A stretch of 64,000 bases of DNA from Adiantum capillus-veneris (GCA_014529385.2 CM043962.1:51913905-51977904), one strand, 5' to 3'. Shown: positions 49,892 to 60,745, numbered from the stretch's first letter. Notes: generated by a model from the letters alone, not told the origin. A program made the numbers and translations.

Positions 49892-50923
49892 ATGGCAGAG
49901 ACAGGTGATCGATCAGATTGTGACCTCTCACAGATGCGCGTGTTTGATGGGTCAGACTTTGCGGCATGGAGAGAGTGTATGCTTGATGCATTGACACAGC
50001 GAGGGTTGCATCGACCATTGAGTGGTGATGCAGGTAGACCTTCAAACATGTCTGACGATCAGTGGCAGGAGCTAGAGGAGATGGCACTATCTACACTCTC
50101 TTTGCACCTTGCAGAATCTGTATATGCTCTTGTTATGTATGAGACTACTTCGAGAGCACTTTGGCGCAGATTACATGATATGTATGATAGATCTGAGTCA
50201 TCACGGACTTGTGTGAGACATGTACATTCACGAGCACGCCGAGAGGTGACATGTTGGTATTGTGGTCATTCTGGACACGTTAGACGGCGTTGTTTTCGTC
50301 GTATGCGACATCGTAGGAGACATGGCAGTCTCAGAGATGTATGTAGTGATGCCATGGACTCAGTTGCTTTGACAGTTGAGGCACATGTAGTGTCGGAGTA
50401 TACTAGTGACGGGGATGTCACTTTTACCTCGAGCTATGCACGAGATGCTATACATGTGGATAGTGCACTCCCTTCGCAGTGGTTGCTAGACGCAGATGCT
50501 ATGTTTCATGTCACGCCGCATCGTGCATGGTTTTGTAGCTATTCTAGCGGGATGCTTGGCAGTGTACGTTTGACCGATGGATCGGTGCATGCGATAGCAG
50601 GTGCAGGAGATGTGAGACTGTCATTACCGAGTGGTGCATCTTACTTGTTACGACATGTGCGCTATGTACCAGCTTTGACAGTGAGTTTGATCTCGATTAG
50701 TCAGCTTAGAGATTGTGGATGTCAGATTTCGCTACGAGAGCGAGATTTTGTGATGCATTTGGGTTCGCTAGTGATTGCGAGAGGTGCCAGGAGTGGTACA
50801 GGTTACCCATTGCATGTGGATCACGCGAGAGACGGTGTTGTCTCTGTGATCACGCAGCCAGGTAGAGAGCGAGAGAGCAGGCGAGTCTCTTTTGCTCATG
50901 GGTTGCAGGGTACTTTGCATTGA
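49892..50923 (+). CDS. Element C gag / zinc knuckle / protease-like protein
   Basis: An open frame of about 343 codons from ATG 49892. An in-frame ATG lies 16 codons upstream, but the later one (MAETGDRSD) aligns with the gag start of element A (MADTSSSSD), so I prefer it. Parts: copia gag domain with FDGSDFAAWRECM at residues about 17-29, zinc knuckle CWYCGHSGHVRRRC near residue 122, then a segment placed like the copia protease (WLLDADAMFHVTPH) and the following beta-rich stretch to RYVPALTVSLISISQL. In the family gag packages the RNA and the protease matures it. Whether this protease segment works is doubtful. The frame looks uninterrupted. Confidence 0.8.
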   Translation: MAETGDRSDCDLSQMRVFDGSDFAAWRECMLDALTQRGLHRPLSGDAGRPSNMSDDQWQELEEMALSTLSLHLAESVYALVMYETTSRALWRRLHDMYDRSESSRTCVRHVHSRARREVTCWYCGHSGHVRRRCFRRMRHRRRHGSLRDVCSDAMDSVALTVEAHVVSEYTSDGDVTFTSSYARDAIHVDSALPSQWLLDADAMFHVTPHRAWFCSYSSGMLGSVRLTDGSVHAIAGAGDVRLSLPSGASYLLRHVRYVPALTVSLISISQLRDCGCQISLRERDFVMHLGSLVIARGARSGTGYPLHVDHARDGVVSVITQPGRERESRRVSFAHGLQGTLH

Positions 50924-51556
50924 GTGCAGAGTAGTGAGCTCGTTGTGCACACAGTTGGGGTACAACTTGAGCAGTCTCACAGAGAGGTGACAGAGTCAGA
51001 CATGCATGCTTTGCTAGTGACTGAGCAAAGCAGAGAGTTAGTTGTGCGAGATACTTCTATGCAGGATAGACAGGTAGAGCGGTCTTGCTCTAGTGAGTCA
51101 CGACAGGAGGACGTTGTGCAAGAGTCTATGCATACGGAGTTAGAGCATGAGAGCTCTAGTGAGTCACAGCAGATTGAGTGGTCATGTTTGCAGTGGATGA
51201 TTGCAGAGGAGGCTGAGATGTCAGCGATTATGCAGTCATTCCTTTCTATGCTCAACAGTGAGCATGGGGATATAGTTGTGCAGGATATGTCTTCCAACAG
51301 ACACCTAGAGCAGCTGGTTTGCTCTGAGGTTGCACGACAGGTTGATGCGTCTTTTGCGGACAGTCAGGAGATGCATGTGACTGACACGCCTTGTCAATCA
51401 GAGATGCCTATTGCCAAGGATATATATGTTGATGCATGCTCCGTAGAGCTAGCAGGGCCCGCTAGCATTGCATCGGCATTCGATGGTCTCATGTATGAGA
51501 TGTTGATCTTGAGACCGGATATCGCAGCTGCAGTGGGAGCATTTGCAGTTGATTGA
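50924..51556 (+). CDS. Element C second open frame, acidic Ser/Glu-rich, unknown function
   Basis: About 210 codons directly after the gag frame, starting with an ATG that overlaps nothing. Composition is rich in Glu, Ser, Gln, His and Met, with short recurring patterns (SSESRQEDVVQES, ESSSESQQIEWS). Only the last 35 residues resemble a known copia part, the LMY...RPDIAAAVGA stretch found after RT. The rest matches nothing I recognise. It may be an extra protein, relic sequence kept open by chance, or a read-through extension of gag. Confidence 0.5.
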   Translation: MQSSELVVHTVGVQLEQSHREVTESDMHALLVTEQSRELVVRDTSMQDRQVERSCSSESRQEDVVQESMHTELEHESSSESQQIEWSCLQWMIAEEAEMSAIMQSFLSMLNSEHGDIVVQDMSSNRHLEQLVCSEVARQVDASFADSQEMHVTDTPCQSEMPIAKDIYVDACSVELAGPASIASAFDGLMYEMLILRPDIAAAVGAFAVD

Positions 51557-51779
51557 TGATGGCATAGTGCACGAGGGAGATATGCAGGTATTGCGTACAT
51601 ACTTGCATACGTGTGCGGTACGTCTGGTGGTGTATGGACTTACACGGGAGCAGGACGGCCGGATGCACACGATCACAGCTAGCCATTGGGTATCGGTTGA
51701 GAGCGGTTTTCTCTCAACTTTTGTAGTCTTTAGACTAGGTTCCCTTGCTTAAAGGCACAGTCACCTTTAAGTGGGAGGT

Positions 51780-51964
51780 TGTTGGGGTATAGGCGCCTGT
51801 GCCTTGCCCGGCCGCCCAGAGTCTGGGCGCCCACTGACTTGTATACCTTATACATAGCATAAGTGTATAGGGGGCTGCTCACTCTTTGAGTCTCCCCACC
51901 CATATCTGTGTGTCTCCTTCTCTCTCTCACACTCTCCGTCTGTGGTGCTCCCCGATCCCCTTCA
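51780..51964 (+). repeat. Element C 3' LTR
   Basis: One difference from the 5' LTR (GCCTGG versus GCCCGG early in the LTR). Followed by AAGAG. Confidence 0.95.
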
Positions 51965-51969
51965 AAGAG

Positions 51970-54900
51970 CGCATGAATCACAGCCAGTAACTCTTTCTCA
52001 TAGACCTGCATGGTCATCTCTGGCCCTTGCAAAATTCTGCTCTCATAGGCTACTACCCTGCCATCTTGCATTAGCACTGCACCAATGCTACCACCGCAGG
52101 CATCACACTGGACCACAAATGACTTCCTAAGATCTGGCAACACAATGACTGGATCTGAAGTCATCTTTTCCTTTAAAAGATTAAAAGCTGAAATCTCTTT
52201 CTGTGTCCATCTAAAGGTGACTGCCTTCTTTTGAAGAGCATGTAAAGGTGAAGCAATCTCAGCGAAATTTCGGATAAACCTTCTGTAATAGGAGCATAGT
52301 CCCAAAAAGCTTCGGACATCATGCACCGTCTTCAAATTTGGCCATGACTTGATCGCTTCAACTTTTGCAGGATCCATTCTGACACCATCCTTTGAGACAA
52401 TGTGTCCCAAAAAGTGAATCTCTTCCAGAAAAAACTCACTTTTCTTTGCATTGATGAGCAACCTATGACTGCGTAGCTCTTTGAACACAATGGCCAAGTG
52501 ATGCCTATGCTACCCTTCATTCTTTGATAGACTATCATGTCATCAAAGAATGTACCAACAAACTGCTGGTGTGGACGGAAAATTCTGTCCATCATCCTAT
52601 TGAACGTAGCAGGAGCATTTGTGAGACCAAAGGGCATCACTAAAAATTCGTAAAGGCCAAACCTCGTTCTAAAAGAAGTCTTGTGCACATCCTCTGATCT
52701 AATGCGGATCTGATGGTACCCACTCTTTAGATCTATCCTGCTAAACATACCTGCTCCTTCTAATTTGTCCATAATATCATCAATTCTAGGTATAGGGAAC
52801 CTATTCTTGATGGTATTCTTGTTCAGTGCACGGTAGTTGATGAACATACGCCATGAGTCATCCTTTTTCTGCACCAACAACACTGGAGAACAGAATGGAG
52901 ATGAATTGGGCTGAATCAGCCCCTTTTCTAACAACTCCTGTACTTGGCCCATTATCTCTTTCTGCTGAGCCGCACTAACCCTGTACGGAGGCTAATTTGG
53001 TGGGCTACTGCCTGGCACCAAATCTATCGCATGGTCCTCGGGTCTCTCTACAAGTAATTGAGACGATAATGAATCGAAAAAACAGTCACTATACTGTTGT
53101 AAAAACATTGACCTTTCTTTATCTAGCACAGATAAATTTGATTCATCACAATCTGACACTTCACGTGCAAAAACCAAGTACGCAGAAAGATGCTTTTTCA
53201 TTACAGAAGTAATAGCAGAAGCTGATACAGTAGGAATAGACTCCCCTTTAAGCTTTACATCCAGAATGTGAGTCTTTCCCCTACTCTGTACAGTGATCTT
53301 TTTGTTGTAGGCATCCATGATTCCCTGTACACGAAACAACCAAGGAATACCTAACAACACATCACATCCATCCAATGGCATGATGTAAAATTCTTCAGCA
53401 TCTACATAGGACTGGATATGTAGACGCAACTTTCCAATGATGGGTGTCACAGCCTCTGTATGGCCAGGACATGCCAAACCTGCCTCTGCTGTATACCCCA
53501 TCTCTTCAGGTCTGATTCCCAACTTTGAAGCCAATTCTGGGGAAATGAAGTTGGCTTTGGCACCTGGATCAAAGAAGATAAGCACTGTTTGATCCCTGAC
53601 CTTTCCCCATGCTCTGCAAAGCTCACTTGCATTCGAATTTGGCTTATCGCCCACCATATCTGGCACTAGACCAGCCATGGGCTTCTTTCCTTTCTTGTCT
53701 TCCTTGTCATCAGAATCAGCTGGCCTTTTCTTTGTAGGACAGTTGTAAGCAATGTGGCCAGGCTGCTCACATATAAAGCATTTGTTCTCTGTCCTCAGGA
53801 CCTTCTTTTGCTCTTCTGACTTGCGAGGAAAACGTCTTTTCCATTTCTTTGTTGTTCCTTTTTCTGATTCAACCGTAGCTTTATCTTTCCTTGCGTTGGC
53901 TGACTCCTGAGTCCCTTTAGAAGCCTCATTGGGAACGTGCTTCTTGGCTGAATTTTTCTTGCCTGATCCTGCCTTGACGCCAGTGTTAAATTCACAATCT
54001 TCTCCCTTGAGCAAACCATTGCCAGTGTTTGCTACCTCGATGAGCTGCGTCAAAGTAGTGACTTTCGTCTTGGTGCAGTATTTTCTCAATCCTTTGGGTA
54101 GGCCACAACAGTATTTTTCAATCTGTTATGTCAATGGCACAAACCTATAGGAAGTTACTGGAAGTAGAGCTTTTCAAAACTTCCGATTGTAATCATCCAG
54201 ATTTCTGCAAGTGGCAGCATTAAGCTGGTGCCATTCTGTCATGACATCTGCTTCAAAGTCATCAGATAACCATGCTGCTGCAAAAATCTGCTTGAAGTAA
54301 ATCCATGTGGACGGAGCTTGCCCTTGAAGCAATAAAGTTGTCCACCATTGTCCCGCATTCCCTGTCAAGAAAGTGGCTGCCTTGCGGACCTTTGAAGCCT
54401 CTGTAAAGTTTCCCCCTGCATAGGCCTTGTCAAACTGCTGGAGGAATGAGAGAGCCTTCTTCCTGTCATCAAACCCTGTAAAGGTCGTGAATGACACACC
54501 TTTGCCACCTTCTTTGTACGGAGTTGGCCTCTCCAGCGGCGTTAAATTGTCATATGGAAGTGACTGAAACATGGGAACACTATTAGGGTTCATCTGTGTT
54601 CCTTGGCTGCTATTAACTTGACCTGGAAATGCCATATTTGGCTGCTGATTTGTAATTCCAGCCATACCAAAATTTGCCTGTGGCATCCCAAATTGGCCCT
54701 GAGTGCTCTGAAACCCTGGTTGCATACCCATGACACTGTACATGGGGTTAGGCATCATCGTTTGAGCACCCCCAAACACTGTTCCTGGCGTGTGAAACTG
54801 ATTTCCAGGTGCATGACCAGCCATGCTCTGGAATACGGATCCACCTCCAAAATAGCCAGGGTGTACTGAAGGTGGTGGGAAGACCTGTTACATAGCCTGT

Positions 54901-55344
54901 AGGTTGCTTCCCTGCCCATTAGAACCAACTATAGGCTATAGGCTGCTGAAAGGTGGCGGGCTGAACTGGTACAGCTTGAAAGAATGGCATCTCAGCCACC
55001 TGTTCTTGCACCTTAGGCATAGGTTGTGGAGACTGAATGTTCTCCATCAAGTGTACATGTGTTTCCATTGACTGTGCGGTATGAATCACCTGTGCTCGAG
55101 CCTTAACAGGCTTTTGAATATAATCCAGTGACCCAGCTTGCTGAGACGGAACAGGAGGTTGCAGAAAGGCTAAAAACCTCGGGTTCTGCATTACTTGTGT
55201 GAACATAGCCACAGCAGTAGCCAACTGGGTCCTGAATATATCGTCATCTGTCTGTGGTGGTCTTGAGGACTCACCCACTTCATGTGTCTGTTGACCCTGT
55301 GAAGAGGAAACCTCTTCAGTCACATCATCTGGTTTGTCAACCAT
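51970..55344 (-). pseudogene. Element B gag, protease, RT and start of RNase H
   Basis: Rough parts on the minus strand: gag about 55344-54100, zinc knuckle CFICEQPGHIAYNC about 53790-53750, protease IFFDPGAKANFIS about 53580, RT with [17 protein letters not shown] about 52950-52400, RNase H start with VQCDACGGSIGAVL about 52120-51970. In the family this makes the capsid and copies the RNA. A few interruptions; otherwise young-looking. Confidence 0.9.
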
Positions 55345-55436
55345 AATTGCAATTCACTGTGTCTGGTCTATGATCCCCTGTGTCTTCAAGCCCAAAACTG
55401 ACCAAGGCTCACTTCTATGGGAAAAAGTGATTTAAT

Positions 55437-55452
55437 CCCGTCGATGGAACCA
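55437..55452 (-). promoter_or_regulatory. Element B primer-binding site
   Basis: The minus strand reads TGGTTCCATCGACGGG directly after the 5' LTR. It is not the initiator-Met type used by A, C and D. The tRNA is not identified here. Confidence 0.65.
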
Positions 55453-56929
55453 TGAAACCGGCCTGTTCAATCCAAAAAGGGCGGTAATCTTTACTTCAAA
55501 CCTTGATTTAGCTTTCACCCATTATTAGTCGTCTATTTTACCTGTACTTTCAAGACACAACAAAGGGGAGAGGGATACAGGCTGCTAGATTGCACCTGTA
55601 TGAGTAGACAGACACCAGATTGGCCCCTAACTTAGGCGCCCCTTTCGGTATTTCTTTATTGTTCAAAAGAGGGAATAAACGTTGTGGTTCCCTACAAGCT
55701 GCCCCACACAAACTCGGCTGAATTTCCACTGTTCCAGCCCGATTTCGGCAACATAACTGTAGTAGAACCCTTCACGGTCAGTATTCCCACGCATTAAATG
55801 ACTTTCCCGACGCATACGGGCACTTTGCAAAACCTGGCGAGAATCTGCAGCACGCTGAATTCTCTGTTTTCAGCCCTGAAAATGCGCCAGATCACCTGTA
55901 CAACGGTCCCCTTGCGTCCCCGAACCTCCTGGGGGTATTAGGGTCCGTTTAGGGCCAAAACCCTAAACCTGCAAAAATACACAGCAGCCTGTAATTCACT
56001 GTTTCGGGCTCCGTTTCGCGTGCCGGTCGCATCCGTAGCAAGTCCTTGAGCTCCCGCACCTGTAGGGCTACTTGCCCTTTGAATCGGACGAGATTTCTGG
56101 CGTGAAACCTCTCCGAATTCACCTGTACCTGCGGGGGGATTAGCCGCTAGCTAATCCAGTACCTGTGCAAGAGGCTCTTGCCTCGGCAATCGCGCATGAA
56201 CCCACACAACTGTACATTGGTCACATGAAGAGCCCACTAGAGGGGCATAACATACTGCCAAAGGGGAGAGAGAGGGCAGTGCGTTGCGTGCAGGGCATTG
56301 CTCCTGGCACCGCACTGTGCATAAGAGGGAAAGCAAGCACTCCATAGCTCTTAACCTGTGACAAAAGCTGCAAATGAGCCTCTCCCAGCTTAAAATTCAG
56401 CGCCACTTCTTGTTGCATGAGGCAAGTGCACCAGAAGGTGCCACTTGGCACATTTATAAGCATTTTCCCGTTTCAGGGTTGCCGCCTAAAAATCTCCCAA
56501 CCAGTTGCCCAGTTGACTTCACGGCAGAGTAAGAAAATGTTCCCCTTGTCATTCCGGAGGTAATGACGTCAACACATTTTCAGGTCCCAAAATAGCAGTT
56601 CCCTAAATTTTAGGAGATGCTGCCATTGTATCTTTCTAGGTCATCCGACCCTCTTTGTACACTGCGGCCACATCCAGAACTGAAATGTAGCCTCTGTAGC
56701 AAAGGATTCCACTTTGGCTAGTCAATGACCCCACTTGGCTAACCATAGTCCTTGTCCAACCTCAGTGCTCTCTTGCCCTCAGGCCTGGACTCCCTCTGGA
56801 CAGTTCCACACTAGCTATGCAATGCAGGGCAGTTAGATTTCCCGAGGGGTGTTTCCAAAAAGTGAAAGTAAATAGATAATAAGAAAGAAATCAACAAAAA
56901 GGATAGATAGTAGTCACATGCTGGTGACA
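55453..56929 (-). repeat. Element B 5' LTR
   Basis: Partner of 44317-45792. Target copy ACAAG follows at 56930-56934 on the plus strand. Confidence 0.95.
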
Positions 56930-56934
56930 ACAAG

Positions 56935-57720
56935 TACATCAAGAAGGTACTTGAACGTTTTCATATGGCTGATGCTAAGCCTCTTGGTGTGCCTTTACCG
57001 CCACACACAAAGCTCAGCAAGCTTGATTGCCCAAGAGATGATGCTGCCAAACAAGTCACGAAAGGGATTCCTTATGCATCCGCCTATGGTTCTTTGATGT
57101 ATGCCATGGTTGCTACACGTCCAGACATTGATTATGCAGTGGGAGTTGTTAGCCGGTTTATGTCCAACCCTGGCAAACCACATTGGGAGGCAGTGAAATG
57201 CATCTTTAGATATTTGAAAGGTACACAGGACATGTATATGCTATGGTGGGAGTACACTTGCGTTGCGGGGTTATTGTGATTCGGACATGGCAGGTGATCT
57301 TGACACTAGGAAATCTACCAATGGGTATGTATTCACACTTGCTGGAGGTGCTATTTCTTGGTGTTCAAGGTTGCAAAAGATTGTGGCATTGAGCACTACA
57401 GAGGCTGAATATATTTCAGCCACAAAGGCTTCTAAGGAAGCCATATGGCTTGGCAGGTTGGTCAGGGATTTTGGTCTTCCTGCACATGCTCCAGTGCTTG
57501 GTTGTGATAGTCAGAGTGCTGTATGCCTGGCTAAGAATGCCATGTTTCATGCTCGTACCAAACACATAGATGTGCGGTACCACTTTATACAACAAGTCTT
57601 GGATGATGGTCTTGTCTCACTGACAAAAATCAAAACACAAGACAACCTTGCAGATGTCCTCACTAAGAGTCTTGCAAAGTCTCAACATGAGCATTGCATA
57701 CGCTTAGTGGGAGTTGCTTA
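56935..57720 (+). pseudogene. Element A RT end and RNase H, right of insertion B
   Basis: Contains GSLMYAMVATRPDI about 57090-57130, RNase H signatures STTEAEYIS about 57395-57425 and [16 protein letters not shown] about 57500-57550, and the [10 protein letters not shown] end. It is the continuation of the copia order left of B. Confidence 0.9.
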
Positions 57721-57752
57721 AAGGTACCACATTGGGCCTTTAAGTGGGAGGT

Positions 57753-58033
57753 TGTTGGGGGTAAAGGCCCCCTGTCACCTGTGGCCCCCCTCTTGTATAG
57801 TGTACACATACTTATACTTAAAACTCACTTATAAGTGAGTACACACATTTTTATTCAGTGTCCGGCCCAACTTATAAGTGTACTTAATAAAACAAAGAAC
57901 CCTCACAAATGGACAATCGTGGGTTTCTTACGCTTGAGCCTTCTCTCTCTCTCTCTTTCGATCTGCTGCGCATCCTTCTTCCTACAGTGTGTGCCCATCT
58001 CCTCCTGCTCTCGCACACTCCCTGCACTCAACA
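57753..58033 (+). repeat. Element A 3' LTR
   Basis: Matches 39611-39891. AAGTGGGAGG precedes it at 57742-57751 and target copy CAGAT follows at 58034-58038. Confidence 0.95.
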
Positions 58034-58099
58034 CAGATCCCTGGCCTTGTTGTGTACCCAAGATCTGAGAGGGGGTGTTGAGTTTTGGAGATCATACTA

Positions 58100-58583
58100 T
58101 CACAAACTTGGGCACCCCAAGTCTAGACTCTGTCGCAACAAGAGAGATTCATTGAAAATCCTTCACAACTTTAAATCACAATTCAATTCGAGACGACACA
58201 GTCCGGTGTAGTTCCATGCCCAGAGGTATTGGCCCCAAAACTTAGCGCCCCTTTCAGTATTTCTTTATTATATTAAATCTTGAGCAAAGTACAACTCCCA
58301 TAGGGGTCCTCAGCTCTACCAAAAGCAGAGCCCCAAAAACAGTAAACTCAAAAGCAAGGAGTCCCAAAGCAATTGGCTCCAAAATCATCAGCGCAGTTTT
58401 CGAAATTCCGTACAAATATGCCACGTCAACAGGCTGTCAACGCAATTTGCGAACGTCCGTACTGCCACATCAACAATCAGCATGAAATCCGGATTTTTGC
58501 CACGTCAACAAATCTATCGCGCCATCTATCCATACGGTCTACCCTGTCCGCAAGTGGTCATGCGACGTCATCATTTTGTGACA
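58100..58583 (-). repeat. Element I 3' LTR (left edge uncertain)
   Basis: Shares the GCGCCCCTTTC...GTATTTCTTTATT stretch and the GTGACA end with the B LTR. Contains repeated GCCACGTCAAC-type motifs at about 58420-58510. Confidence 0.55.
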
Positions 58584-60301
58584 TACCCCCTCTTGAAAGA
58601 ATTGTAATCGCCCTCGATTACGCCTGCAAAAGAGACAGAGGCCATAAACCAATTCGGTAGACACTGACTCTAAGTATCGACGCACTAGACGACACAAATC
58701 CAACACTTGTACAAAGACGACAGTCACATCACATCACATCATATCACATTCTCATCACATGAAATCTAGGACCGTGATTCTTGGTGACGTATTTAGCAAT
58801 CGCATCTAGATCCGCAATGGACCTCACGGATATCGATTTAACTAATCTTATATCGTGATCACGTCCATAGATTCTGAGACCGAAGCTACAGTCATTTGGT
58901 CAATCATTCCACTCAAGCACTGTCACGTACAAGTAAATATTTCCGGGGATCCCATGTCATAGTACTTCTCTCATAAAGTCATTCAGCATAATACTGTCAG
59001 CACATCAGTATCCCTGAAACCCAAATAGAAATCAGTGACTCTATTCCATCCACGTAATCTGTGACAAAAGAGTGGAGTAACTCCCCTCTCGTGCAGTCTC
59101 ACCTACACCAAATTCAACCGGCTGATCTGTGGGAACTCTTGGAATAGCCACAGCTAGACCAAAAGCGTCAAGGTAAAGTTCCAAATCTGAGGAGTATCTG
59201 CTAGGTCCTCCTCCATCCAATTCGCATTTAATGCCGGATGGTTCTTAACTAAGAACCACCGTTCACTTTACCTTTCTCTTTCCTTGTCTTGGAAAGCCAA
59301 TTCTGTTCTTGAACAAGCATCTTCTCACTCTTTTTCGATTCAGGTTCATCCGGGAGCTATCACCGCTCCAAAGCCAACATCATCATCTCGTTCATAAACG
59401 TGTTATATGCTCACAAATAACATGTCCTCCCATACAACATTGGTTCTTCCAAAAATTCAAAATCTTCTTCCAAAAAGTCTTATTTCATAAATTCATAAAG
59501 CAAGATAATGCTAAGTTGTGAAATGAGTATCTCCTCCTCCCGTTGTATTTCCATTCTGTCAGTCATCCTTACTCTTGTGCCTTGTTTGTTCTCCACATTC
59601 AAAACACTTTCCTGCTTTGAAATATTCATATTTTTGGTCTTCTGTTGTCAGTTGAGATCGTGTATCTTTCTGTTCTTCTGTTAGTCGAGTTCGTGTATTT
59701 TGTCTGTCATCTGTTTCTATTCCGACTTGTCAAAGGTTCATTTGGTGGGTAAGTCAAGTTACCCGAATGCATAGTGAATCCCCGCTTAGCATGTCCCATC
59801 AATTGTTGAATGGGCTCTGACTTGTTCTCAGGACAATAGTCTCGAAATTCTTTGGGAAGTCCACAACAAAACCTCTCAATCTCTCAATTTGCTCCTTAAA
59901 ACTCATCTTCTTGAAAGAAGAGGTCCGAAGGAAAGTATCCCAAAATCTTTCACAGTGATCATCCAAAGTGTCACCCCCTGATCACCTGAAGGCGGTTCCA
60001 ATCGGTTCTCACATCTCGTTCGTACTCTTAAAGTGAGCCATGAAGAAATAAAAAGTTTCTTGAATTTCAGCCACTCTATCGGTGCTTCTTTTCTTAACAA
60101 AAGAGTAGACCACCATGTTCAAGCATTGCCTTTCAAAAAGGATGCGGCCCGTCTAATCTTTGAGTGCTCTGTATAGCGGTCTCAGCAAAATGCTATATCA
60201 AACTGTTGGATAAAGGCTAGAGCCTTAGGAGCATCTCGGAACCCTGAAAAGGTTTCAAACTTTACTCCTTGTCCACCCTCTTTGAATTCCTTGACCTTCT
60301 T

Positions 60302-60330
60302 CATAGTTACACGGAACGGGGGGAACGGGG
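60302..60330 (+). repeat. hAT left terminal inverted repeat
   Basis: About 28 bases pair imperfectly with the right end. G-rich subterminal sequence continues to about 60385. Confidence 0.8.
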
Positions 60331-60443
60331 CCTAGGGCCGTGGGACGGCCGAAACCGGACCGGGGACGGACGGAAACGGCTGGGCAAAAAATTCAAAATT
60401 TTCAACAATCATTTGAAGCCAACGTTCAATTTTATTTTATTTT

Positions 60444-60454
<11 letters not shown>

Positions 60455-60483
<29 letters not shown>
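60455..60483 (+). repeat. Run of 29 G in the hAT leader
   Basis: An uninterrupted G homopolymer after a T-rich run. Its length should be checked because sequencing and assembly are unreliable in such runs. Confidence 0.9.
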
Positions 60484-60485
<2 letters not shown>

Positions 60486-60499
60486 GGCCCTTGGGAGGC

Positions 60500-60506
60500 T
60501 ATAAAA
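60500..60506 (+). promoter_or_regulatory. TATA box of the hAT transposase
   Basis: TATAAAA, about 240 bases before the first ATG (60746), followed by a CT-rich leader typical of plant promoters. Confidence 0.6.
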
Positions 60507-60745
60507 GCACCCTTGGGCCTCATCTTCCCTCAAGCTCTCCTCTCTACACGGAGTCTACGGTCTACCTTCTACACTCTACACTCTACGCCATCTACGGTCT
60601 ACCTACAAGCGCTCGAGGCTCAAGCTCTACCCTTGAGTCTCCACTCTCTCCCTCTTCTACCCTCTCAACTTTGAAGCTCTCTTCTACTCTTTCCACACAA
60701 GCTCTCCTCTAAGCTATTTATTAGCTCTACTCTCTCTCCACCATC

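Larger units (their letters stand above)
48062..51964 (+). mobile_element. Element C: young non-autonomous copia-like LTR element inside B
   Basis: LTRs at 48062-48246 and 51780-51964 are 185 bases each and differ at a single position by eye. Target copies AAGAG at 48057-48061 and 51965-51969. Primer site TGGTATCATAGC after the 5' LTR and AAGTGGGAGG before the 3' LTR. The 3.5-kb interior holds a gag/zinc knuckle/protease-like frame and a second acidic frame but no recognisable integrase, RT or RNase H. Both LTRs and target copies look whole, so it transposed recently, presumably with enzymes from related copia elements. Confidence 0.92.
44317..56929 (-). mobile_element. Element B: Ty3/gypsy chromovirus, minus strand, inside A
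   Basis: LTRs of about 1476 bases at 44317-45792 (3' LTR) and 55453-56929 (5' LTR), each TGAAACCGG ... GGTGACA on the plus strand. Target copies ACAAG at 44312-44316 and 56930-56934. Internal order on the minus strand: gag, zinc knuckle, protease, RT, RNase H, integrase, chromodomain. By eye about 13 substitutions between the LTRs (near 1%), mostly transitions, so a fairly recent insertion. Element C is inserted within it. Few interruptions other than C. Confidence 0.96.
39611..58033 (+). mobile_element. Element A: Ty1/copia element, outer member of a triple nest
   Basis: LTRs at 39611-39891 and 57753-58033 (both 281 bases, TGTTGGGG ... CTCAACA) are flanked by CAGAT on both sides. The initiator-Met primer site follows the 5' LTR and AAGTGGGAGG precedes the 3' LTR. 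Copia order of parts. Element B is inserted within the RT-RNase H part. The LTRs differ by about five substitutions and a few length changes by eye, so A is the oldest of this nest. It looks broken by several interruptions besides the insertion. Confidence 0.95.

Noticed and set aside
60269-60712. Open frames with a poly-Gly run in the hAT leader
   Set aside because: They come from the 29-G run and lie upstream of the BED-finger ATG, with no motif.
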